From positions 1 through 15,797 of the forward strand of contig CADCVT010000368.1 of the NCBI GenBank assembly GCA_902806215.1: a stretch of DNA of 15,797 bases, in the 5' to 3' direction. This stretch comes from an uncultured Solirubrobacteraceae bacterium. Its GTDB lineage: Bacteria; Actinomycetota; Thermoleophilia; Solirubrobacterales; Solirubrobacteraceae. A program made the translations under genes and the position numbers. The stretch's first letter is position 1, and the number at the start of each line of letters is the position of its first letter. Below the pieces are notes generated by a model. The model was given only the letters and a program-made list of their open reading frames with translations, was not told the origin of the DNA and made no database searches. Of this stretch, positions 7,026 to 12,549 are shown piece after piece.

Positions 7026-7502
7026 TTAGTTCCGGGCTCTCAATCCAAACCCACGGAGCATCAGGAGCGCCTTCCCTCCCATGGACCCTCGCTCCGGGAG
7101 CACCCCGAGCTGGACGCCGGCGCCGTACGCGTCGTAGAACGCGCGGACCCGCCACAGGCGCTGCTCGTCCTCGCTGAGCTCGCACACGAGGACCGCGTGG
7201 ACGACCACGAACCGGCCGCTGGCCGGGAGGCCCTCGAGCTCACCGCGATGCGTCGCGACGAGCTTCACCGGGTCGGCGACGTGGCGCCCGTCGCGCATGA
7301 GCGGGCCCGTCCGCTCGACGCGGGCGTCGGGGAACGCGGTCCACAGCCGGCTCACGTGCGCGACGAGCGCGTCGGGCCCGGTGAGCGGGTCGGTCAGCGG
7401 ATCCTCGAAGTGGACGTCAGGCGTGACGAGCGGCGTCAGCTCGGCGGCGTCCTTGCCCGCGAGCGCCTGCTCGAAGCCCACGAGGAGGTCGTCGGTGCTC
7501 AG
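7026..7502 (-). CDS. SnoaL-like/NTF2-fold protein (ester cyclase-like), function unknown
   Basis: About 158 residues with the SnoaL-like NTF2 fold: an N-terminal helix ('DLLVGFEQALAGKDAAEL'), 'VTPDVHFEDPLTDPLTGPDA', 'HVSRLWTAFPDARV', 'HRGELEGLPASGRFVVVHAV' and 'RVRAFYDAYGAGVQLGVLPE'. These resemble polyketide-cyclase-like ester cyclases, but many NTF2 proteins have no known reaction. There is no ATG or GTG at the natural N-terminus. CTG 7502 gives 'MSTDDLLVGFEQ', overlaps the thiG TGA as CTGA, and has an AAGG 8 bases upstream (7511-7514), so I chose it. GTG 7481 would start inside the first helix. It is tightly coupled to thiG, so a role tied to thiazole synthesis is possible but is only inferred from position. 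Confidence 0.8.
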   Translation of the reverse strand: MSTDDLLVGFEQALAGKDAAELTPLVTPDVHFEDPLTDPLTGPDALVAHVSRLWTAFPDARVERTGPLMRDGRHVADPVKLVATHRGELEGLPASGRFVVVHAVLVCELSEDEQRLWRVRAFYDAYGAGVQLGVLPERGSMGGKALLMLRGFGLRARN

Positions 7503-8281
7503 AACTCCGGCCTTCCCTCGTGCGGCGTCGACGCCTCGGCGTACAGGCGCCGCGGGATGCGGCCCGCCCCGCGGGCCAGCCGGCCGGCCTCGACGCCGAG
7601 GCGGATCGCCCGCGCCATCGCGACGGGCTCCTCCGCGCGCGAGATGGCGGTGGCGGTGAGGACCGCGTCGGCGCCGAGCTCGAGCGCGAGCGTCGCGTCG
7701 GACGCCGTGCCCACGCCGGCGTCGAGGATCACCGGCACGTTCGCCTGCTCGACGATGAGCCGCAGGTTGTACGGGTTCGCGATGCCCATGCCGCTGCCGA
7801 TCGGCGAGCCGAGCGGCATGACCGCCGCGCATCCGGCGTCCTCGAGGCGCCGCGCGAGCACCGGGTCGTCGGTCGTGTAGGGCAGGACGGTGAAGCCGTC
7901 GTCGACGAGCTCCTCGGCGGCGAGCAGCAGCTCGGGCGCGTCGGGCAGGAGCGTCCGCTCGTCGCCGATGACCTCGAGCTTGACGAGGTCGGTCTCGAAC
8001 GCCTCGCGGGCGAGCTTGGCGGTGAGGACCGCGTCGCGCGCGGTGAAGCAGCCCGCCGTGTTCGGCAGCAGCTCGACGCCCGCGCGCTCGAGGACCTCGA
8101 CCAGGCCCGTGCGGCCGTGGACGTCGATCCGGCGCAGTGCGACGGTGACCATCTCGGTGCCGCTGGCCTCGATCGCCGCAGCCAGCACGTCGAGGCTCGC
8201 GAAACCCCCCGTGCCGAGGATGAGCCGCGACGTGAACGTGCGGTCTCCGATGACGAGCGGGTCCGTCGCCGTCGTCGCCAT
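7499..8281 (-). CDS. thiG: Thiazole synthase
   Basis: A 260-residue TIM-barrel enzyme that condenses 1-deoxy-D-xylulose 5-phosphate, dehydroglycine and ThiS thiocarboxylate into thiazole phosphate in the cytoplasm. Visible are 'FTSRLILGTGGFASLDVL' at the N-terminus, 'LPNTAGCFTARDAV', the Schiff-base Lys K101 in 'LVKLEVIGD', 'GCAAVMPLGSPIGSGMGI', and 'PVILDAGVGTASDATLALEL' followed by 'GADAVLTATAISRA'. Length and motifs are complete. ATG 8281 follows the thiS TGA directly (TGAATG) with AGGGAGG 4 bases before it. The glycine oxidase and sulfur carrier it needs lie immediately upstream on the same strand, which fits the aerobic (ThiO) branch of the pathway. Confidence 0.97.
   Translation of the reverse strand: MATTATDPLVIGDRTFTSRLILGTGGFASLDVLAAAIEASGTEMVTVALRRIDVHGRTGLVEVLERAGVELLPNTAGCFTARDAVLTAKLAREAFETDLVKLEVIGDERTLLPDAPELLLAAEELVDDGFTVLPYTTDDPVLARRLEDAGCAAVMPLGSPIGSGMGIANPYNLRLIVEQANVPVILDAGVGTASDATLALELGADAVLTATAISRAEEPVAMARAIRLGVEAGRLARGAGRIPRRLYAEASTPHEGRPEF
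7511..7519 (-). promoter_or_regulatory. Shine-Dalgarno supporting the CTG start of the SnoaL-like gene
   Basis: GAGGGAAGG on the minus strand lies inside the 3' end of thiG. Its AAGG is 8 bases before CTG 7502 but about 29 bases before the alternative GTG 7481, so spacing favours the CTG. Confidence 0.5.
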
Positions 8282-8485
8282 TCAGCCTCCCTGCACCGCG
8301 GTGACGACCTCGACCTGCGCGCCGTCGGCGACGACGTGCGTCTCCCACTGGCCGCGCGGGACGACCTCGGCGTCGACGGCGACCGCGACGCCGCGGCCCT
8401 CGGCGGGCACCTCGAGCGCGGCCAGCAGCGCGGCGACGGTGGTGCCGGCGTCGAGCTCGGACGGCTTGCCGTTGACGGTGATCAC
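8282..8485 (-). CDS. thiS: Sulfur carrier protein ThiS
   Basis: A 67-residue ubiquitin-like sulfur carrier: 'MITVNGKPSELDAGTTVAAL' at the N-terminus (as initiated at GTG), 'EVVPRGQWE' in the middle and the essential C-terminal Gly-Gly ('TAVQGG'). The tail is normally adenylated by a ThiF/MoeB-type enzyme and turned into a thiocarboxylate that gives sulfur to ThiG; no such activating enzyme is in the window. The start is GTG 8485, overlapping the thiO TGA as GTGA, with GGAG (8493-8496) 7 bases upstream. The stop is directly followed by thiG, so thiO, thiS and thiG form one translationally linked unit. Confidence 0.94.
   Translation of the reverse strand: MITVNGKPSELDAGTTVAALLAALEVPAEGRGVAVAVDAEVVPRGQWETHVVADGAQVEVVTAVQGG
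8286..8292 (-). promoter_or_regulatory. Shine-Dalgarno of thiG embedded in the thiS Gly-Gly codons
   Basis: AGGGAGG on the minus strand, 4 bases before thiG ATG 8281. The same bases are part of the CAG GGA GGC codons for the functional QGG tail of ThiS. Confidence 0.6.
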
Positions 8486-9465
8486 GCGGGCGCTCCGATG
8501 AGCTCTGAGACGACGCGCTCGGCGGTCAGCGGCGCGAGCAGGATCCCGTTGCGGAAGTGACCGGTGGCGATGACGGCGCGGCCGTCGCGGCGGATGATCG
8601 GCACGTTCCCGGGCGTACCCGGCCGCAGGCCGGCCGCGACCTCCTCGAGCACGAGCTCGGAGATCCCGGGCACGAGCTCGGTCGCGTCGCGCAAGAGCTC
8701 GTACACCCCGCCCGCGGTCACGGTCGTGTCGAAGCCGCGCTCCTCGACGGTCGCGCCGAGGACGTAGCGGCCGTCGCCGCGCGGGACGAGGTAGCCGCCC
8801 TCGAAGCGCAGGACGCGGTCGAGCAGGGGTGGGTGGGATCCGATCGTCGGGTCGCGCAGGCGCAGGATCTGGCCCTTGACCGGGCGCACCGGGACGTCGG
8901 CGAGCGTGCCGGACCACGCGCCGGCCGCGACGACCACGGTCTCGGCCTCGACGTCGTCGAGCGAGGCGACGTCGCGCTGGACCACCTCGACGTCCGCGGC
9001 GAGCGCGGCGAGCACCGCGCGCGGGTCGACCGAGTGGTCGTCGGGGATGTGCAACGCAAGGCGGATCGTTGGCGCCAGTGCCGGCTCGAGGCGGCGGGCG
9101 GCGCTCGGGCGCAGGCGCTCGACGCGCAGGCCGAGACGGTCGCGGAACGCGTGCTCGCGCTCGAGCGCCTCGGCCTCGTCGCGGTCGCGGGCCGCGATGA
9201 GCGTCCCCGCGGTGTGCAGCGGGACGCCGAGTTCGGCGGCGAACGCGGGCCAACGCTCCGCGGCGGCGAGGCCGAGCTCGAGCAGCTCCGGGTTGCCGAA
9301 CTCCGCCTCGGTCACCGGTGCGAGCATCCCGGCGGCGACGTTCGACGCCCCGGCGCCGGCTCCGCCGCGGTCGTACACGACGACGGACAGCCCTTCGCGC
9401 GCCGCGCGGCGGGCGATCGAGAGCCCGATGATGCCCGCTCCGATGATGGCGACGTCCTGGGCCAT
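8482..9465 (-). CDS. thiO: Glycine oxidase ThiO (FAD-dependent)
   Basis: A 327-residue DAO-family flavoenzyme that oxidises glycine to dehydroglycine (iminoacetate) for ThiG, releasing hydrogen peroxide. The FAD-binding dinucleotide fold is at the N-terminus ('VAIIGAGIIGLSIARRAA', then 'YDRGGAGAGASNVAAGMLAP'). Further DAO features are 'TVVVAAGAWSG', 'RPVKGQILRL', 'GGYLVPRGDGRYVLGATVEE', and the C-terminal 'GLRPGTPGNVPII' and 'ATGHFRNGILLAPLTAE'. Length is slightly below the roughly 370 residues of Bacillus ThiO. ATG 9465 reads into the FAD motif at once. It is the first gene of the minus-strand thiazole cluster and is divergent from thiE, with the two possible start codons sharing CATG at 9463-9466. 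Confidence 0.94.
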   Translation of the reverse strand: MAQDVAIIGAGIIGLSIARRAAREGLSVVVYDRGGAGAGASNVAAGMLAPVTEAEFGNPELLELGLAAAERWPAFAAELGVPLHTAGTLIAARDRDEAEALEREHAFRDRLGLRVERLRPSAARRLEPALAPTIRLALHIPDDHSVDPRAVLAALAADVEVVQRDVASLDDVEAETVVVAAGAWSGTLADVPVRPVKGQILRLRDPTIGSHPPLLDRVLRFEGGYLVPRGDGRYVLGATVEERGFDTTVTAGGVYELLRDATELVPGISELVLEEVAAGLRPGTPGNVPIIRRDGRAVIATGHFRNGILLAPLTAERVVSELIGAPA

Positions 9466-9476
9466 GCTCGAACGTC

Positions 9477-9482
9477 ATGCTA
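9477..9482 (-). promoter_or_regulatory. Candidate -10 hexamer for thiO (TAGCAT)
   Basis: On the minus strand TAGCAT fits TANNNT and ends 11 bases before the thiO ATG at 9465, giving a leader of only a few bases. No room is left for a TPP riboswitch in front of thiO. Confidence 0.3.
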
Positions 9483-9493
9483 GAGAGCAGTCC

Positions 9494-10114
9494 GTGCGTT
9501 CCCTCGCTTCTTCCTCGCTGTACTTCGTCTGCGGCGCCCGTCCGGGAGGGCGGCCGCTGCGTGACGTGCTCGCTCCGGCGCTCAGCTCCGGCGTGGACGT
9601 GTTCCAACTGCGTGAGAAAGGCGGCGACGAGGACGTGATCCGTGAGGCCGCCTCGGTGGCCCGGGATCTCTGCGCCGCCGCGGGCGCGTTGTTCATCCTC
9701 AACGACCGGCCGGATCTCGTCTCGGCGGTCGACGCCGACGGGGTCCACGTGGGACAGGACGACGTGCCGGTCCCGGAGGCGCGCTCGGTCGTCGGCCCGG
9801 ACCGGATCGTCGGGCTCTCGACGCACTCGGCCGAGCAGGCGGACGCCGCCGAGGGCGTCGACTACTTCGCCGTCGGGCCGGTCCATGCGACGCCGACGAA
9901 GGAGGGGCGACCGGCGATCGGCCTCGACCCCGTTCGGCACGCGGCCGAGACCGCGACGACGCCGTGGTTCGCGATCGGCGGGCTCGACGAGACGACCCTT
10001 GGCCCGGTGCTCGACGCTGGCGCGCGGCGAATCGTCGTCGTGCGCGCGATCGCCGAGGCCGAGGATCCCGGTGCTGCTGCGCGGACGCTGAGGAGGCTGC
10101 TCGATGGGGCGTAA
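9494..10114 (+). CDS. thiE: Thiamine-phosphate synthase
   Basis: About 206 residues; joins HMP diphosphate and thiazole phosphate to thiamine phosphate in the cytoplasm. Family motifs are complete: 'LYFVCGARPGGRPL', 'VDVFQLREKGGDEDVI', 'LFILNDRPDLVSAVDADGVH' followed by 'VGQDDVPVPEAR', 'RIVGLSTHS', 'VDYFAVGPVHATPTKEG' (phosphate-binding TPTK) and 'WFAIGGLDE'. The last barrel strand, 'ARRIVVVRAI', lacks the usual G-A-x-G/A-V-A wording but keeps its place. GTG 9494 is preferred because AGAGAG (9482-9487) lies 6 bases upstream; ATG 9464 would add ten residues ('MLERHAREQS') and overlap the thiO start. The 3' end overlaps the membrane-protein gene by 11 bases. Confidence 0.95.
   Translation: MRSLASSSLYFVCGARPGGRPLRDVLAPALSSGVDVFQLREKGGDEDVIREAASVARDLCAAAGALFILNDRPDLVSAVDADGVHVGQDDVPVPEARSVVGPDRIVGLSTHSAEQADAAEGVDYFAVGPVHATPTKEGRPAIGLDPVRHAAETATTPWFAIGGLDETTLGPVLDAGARRIVVVRAIAEAEDPGAAARTLRRLLDGA
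10091..10096 (+). promoter_or_regulatory. Shine-Dalgarno AGGAGG of the small membrane protein gene
   Basis: A perfect AGGAGG 7 bases before ATG 10104, inside the end of thiE. It fixes this start and indicates co-translation with thiE. Confidence 0.8.
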
Positions 10115-10613
10115 GAGTCGCAAGCGCGAGGCCGAGGCGGCGGGCCCCGCGGGGTCCGACAGCGCGATCAAGCGGGGCTACGCGCGCGGCGAGGAGCGCA
10201 ACCAGGCGATCCGCGAGGGGCTCGAGCCGCTCGCTCCCGGCGAGCGCCCGACCGCGGTGACCGTGGCGGCGATCGTCGCGCTCCTGCTGGCGATCGCCAA
10301 CGGCGTCGCGACCGCGCTCGGCGAGACGATCGACAACGACGCGACGTTCTCGAACGTCGCGTTCTCGGTGATCCTGCTCGTCGCCGCGGCGGGCATGTGG
10401 AAGGCGAAGTACTGGGCCGTGCTCGGCTTCCAGGCGCTGCTCGGCATCCAGGTCACGCTGTCGGTCATCGCGGCGATGTTCGCGGCGACCATCGTCGAGG
10501 CCCTCGTGCTCAGCATCGCGGCGCTCCTGGGCGGCTGGCTGTTCTGGAAGCTGGTGCGGGCGATGGCACGACTCCAGATGCCGGAGCGCAGGCCGAAACC
10601 ACCCGTCATATAG
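10104..10613 (+). CDS. Small multi-pass membrane protein of unknown function
   Basis: Not recognised as a named family. 169 residues. The N-terminal 50 are charged and probably cytoplasmic ('MGRKSRKREAEAAGPAGSDS', then 'RGEERNQAIREGLEPLAPGE'). Four hydrophobic segments follow, at about 51-72, 83-100, 104-126 and 129-150, and the protein ends in a short basic Pro-rich tail ('MPERRPKPPVI'). No catalytic motif is visible. A perfect Shine-Dalgarno and an 11-base overlap couple it to thiE, and lpdA starts only 10 bases after it on the same strand. Position next to thiE could hint at transport or membrane association of a thiamine intermediate, but nothing in the sequence proves it. Confidence 0.75.
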   Translation: MGRKSRKREAEAAGPAGSDSAIKRGYARGEERNQAIREGLEPLAPGERPTAVTVAAIVALLLAIANGVATALGETIDNDATFSNVAFSVILLVAAAGMWKAKYWAVLGFQALLGIQVTLSVIAAMFAATIVEALVLSIAALLGGWLFWKLVRAMARLQMPERRPKPPVI

Positions 10614-10614
10614 T
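10609..10614 (+). promoter_or_regulatory. Candidate -10 hexamer for lpdA (TATAGT), leaderless type
   Basis: TATAGT matches TANNNT well and overlaps the stop of the preceding gene. It ends 8 bases before ATG 10623. There is no Shine-Dalgarno in that gap (CGCTTTCC), so lpdA probably has its own leaderless transcript. No clear -35 seen. Confidence 0.5.
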
Positions 10615-10622
10615 CGCTTTCC

Positions 10623-11999
10623 ATGGCTGAGAGCTCCTACGACTGCATCGTCATCGGGTCCGGCCCCGGCGGGTACGTCGCCGCCATCCGGGCGGCGCAG
10701 CTGGGGATGAAGACCGCCGTCATCGAGAAGGACGTGGTGGGCGGTCGCTGCCTCAACTACGCCTGCATCCCCGCCAAGGCGGTGCTGCGCTCGGCCGACA
10801 TCCTGTCCGAGGTCCGCGACGCGGGCGAGTTCGGCATCACCGTCGGCGGTGACGTGACCGTCGACTTCGACGCCGTCAACGCGCGCCGCCTGAAGGTCAT
10901 CAAGACGCTCACCGGCGGCGTCGCCGGCCTGTTCAAGAAGAACTCGATCGACTACATCGAGGGCTCCGGGAAGCTCGGCGCGGGCGGCAAGTCCGTGATC
11001 GTCGGCGACCAGGAGATCCAGGCGGGCAAGGTCATCATCGCCACCGGCTCGGTGAAGAAGCCGATCCCCGGCACGCAGTTCGGCGGCCGCGTCATCGGCA
11101 CCGAGGAGGCGTGGTCGCTCGAGTCGCTGCCGTCCTCGATGGTCGTCGTCGGCGCGGGCGCGTCGGGCGCGGAGATCGCCAGCGCGTACGCGCGCCTCGG
11201 TGTTGACATCACCCTCGTCGAGGCGCTCGACCGCGTGCTGCCCTCCGAGGACGCCGACATCTCCAAGCTCGTCGAGCGCGGCCTCAAGAAGCAGGGCATG
11301 AAGGTGCTCACGAAGACTTTCGCGACCGACGTCGAGACGTCGGACTCGAGCGTCTCCTACAAGCTCGGCGACGAGGCCGGCCATGCCGACTACCTCGTCA
11401 TCGCCGCGGGCCGCGGGCCCGACGTCGAGGGGCTCGGGCTCGACGAGGCCGGCGTCAAGCTCGACGACAAGGGTCTCATCGCGGTCGACGGCGCGCTCAA
11501 GACGTCGGTTCCGAACGTGTACGCCATCGGCGATCTCGTCGCCGGTCCCGCGCTCGCGCACAAGGCCTCCGACGAGGGCGTCATCGCCGCCGAGGACGCC
11601 GCCGGCAAGGACACGCACCCGCTCGTCCACGTCGACATCCCGCGCTCGACCTTCTGCACGCCGAACGTCGCCTCGTTCGGGCTGACCGAGGCGCAGGCCA
11701 AGGAGGCCGGCTACGACGTCGTCGTCGGCAAGGTCCAGTACGGCGCGGTCGGCGCCGGCACGACCTACGGCGACCGCACGGGCCTCGTGAAGGTCGTCGG
11801 CGAGACGAAGTACGGCGAGCTGCTCGGCGGGCACATCGTCGGCGCGAAGGCGACCGAGCTCATCCAGGAGCTCGTCAACGTCCGCGCGCTCGAGGGCGGG
11901 TTCAGCGAGGTCGCGCGCACCGTGCACGGCCACCCCACGCTGAGCGAGGCGGTCATGGAGGCCGCACGTGCCGCCGATGGCTGGCTCATCCACGGATAG
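10623..11999 (+). CDS. lpdA: Dihydrolipoyl dehydrogenase (E3)
   Basis: A 458-residue flavoprotein disulfide reductase that re-oxidises dihydrolipoyl groups on E2 (or GcvH) with NAD+. Domains: FAD-binding 'CIVIGSGPGGYVAAIRAAQL'; redox disulfide C43/C48 in 'GGRCLNYACIPAK' (the common form is GGTCLNVGCIPSK); NAD-binding 'MVVVGAGASGAEIASAYARL'; the second FAD contact 'VPNVYAIGDLV'; and the dimerisation domain with the His-Glu dyad H437/E442 in 'VHGHPTLSEAV'. All catalytic residues are present. Full length for the family. The 3' end overlaps the next gene by 32 bases. An E2 gene lies 3.3 kb downstream on the same strand, making 2-oxoacid dehydrogenase the likely complex. Confidence 0.96.
   Translation: MAESSYDCIVIGSGPGGYVAAIRAAQLGMKTAVIEKDVVGGRCLNYACIPAKAVLRSADILSEVRDAGEFGITVGGDVTVDFDAVNARRLKVIKTLTGGVAGLFKKNSIDYIEGSGKLGAGGKSVIVGDQEIQAGKVIIATGSVKKPIPGTQFGGRVIGTEEAWSLESLPSSMVVVGAGASGAEIASAYARLGVDITLVEALDRVLPSEDADISKLVERGLKKQGMKVLTKTFATDVETSDSSVSYKLGDEAGHADYLVIAAGRGPDVEGLGLDEAGVKLDDKGLIAVDGALKTSVPNVYAIGDLVAGPALAHKASDEGVIAAEDAAGKDTHPLVHVDIPRSTFCTPNVASFGLTEAQAKEAGYDVVVGKVQYGAVGAGTTYGDRTGLVKVVGETKYGELLGGHIVGAKATELIQELVNVRALEGGFSEVARTVHGHPTLSEAVMEAARAADGWLIHG
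11957..11961 (+). promoter_or_regulatory. Shine-Dalgarno GGAGG deciding the GTG start at 11968
   Basis: GGAGG lies 6 bases before GTG 11968 and 15 bases before the alternative ATG 11977, so spacing favours the GTG. It sits inside the 3' end of lpdA. Confidence 0.6.
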
Positions 12000-12549
12000 G
12001 GCCTTCTACTTCGACCTCTCGTCGCCCGACGCGTGGCTCGCGGCCGAGTGCGTGCTGTCGGTCGTGCCGCAGCCGTGCGAGTGGATCCCGGTCTCGATGC
12101 CGTTCGAGCCGGCGTGGCGCTGTGCCGAGGAGGGCCTGTCGTACCGCGAGGACGTCGAGCGCCGGGCGCAGGCGCTCGGGCTGCAGACGGTCAAGTGGCC
12201 CGACCCGTTCCCGTTCGACAGCGACTTCGCGCAGCGCGCCGCGATGTACCTCAAGGGCGGCGGCAAGACCGTCGGCTACGTGCTCGCGGCGTTCCGCCAG
12301 GCGTTCAACGGCGGCAAGTCGCTCGAGCTGCCCGAGAACGTCATGATCGCCGCGGCCGCGGTCGAGACGCACCCGCGCGCGCTGCTCGTGGGCACCGACA
12401 CGCAGGGCACGAAGCGCCGCCTCACCGAGGCGACCGAGACGGCGCGCGAGCGCGGGGTCGTCGAGGTCCCCGCGCTGTGGGACGAAGAGCGCGGCGTGCT
12501 TCAGGGCGAAGCCGCGCTCGCGTCGCTCACCGCAGCCGCAACCGCTTGA
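11968..12549 (+). CDS. DsbA-like thioredoxin-fold protein, 2-hydroxychromene-2-carboxylate isomerase-like
   Basis: 193 residues. The start 'FYFDLSSPDAWLAAE' (residues 13-27) matches the DsbA-fold subgroup in which the CxxC is replaced by Ser-based S-S-P, as in glutathione-dependent 2-hydroxychromene-2-carboxylate isomerases. The conserved end 'VVEVPALWDEERGVLQGEAA' carries the cis-Pro loop (VPA). A long helical insert lies between ('PAWRCAEEGLSYREDVERRA', 'FAQRAAMYLKGGGKTVGYVL'). No CxxC is present, so it is not a disulfide oxidase of the usual kind. No signal peptide, so cytoplasmic. The substrate is unknown, and actinobacteria often use mycothiol rather than glutathione. It overlaps the end of lpdA by 32 bases and converges on the S15 gene with a 23-base overlap. 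Confidence 0.82.
   Translation: MPPMAGSSTDRAFYFDLSSPDAWLAAECVLSVVPQPCEWIPVSMPFEPAWRCAEEGLSYREDVERRAQALGLQTVKWPDPFPFDSDFAQRAAMYLKGGGKTVGYVLAAFRQAFNGGKSLELPENVMIAAAAVETHPRALLVGTDTQGTKRRLTEATETARERGVVEVPALWDEERGVLQGEAALASLTAAATA

Noticed and set aside
8279..8281. ThiG and the DHH protein both begin MATTAT
   Set aside because: The six residues use different codons and the proteins are unrelated; chance or a shared preference for start regions.
9466..9493. A TPP riboswitch between thiO and thiE
   Set aside because: At most 28 bases separate the starts, and no thi-box-like sequence is visible; too short for the element.
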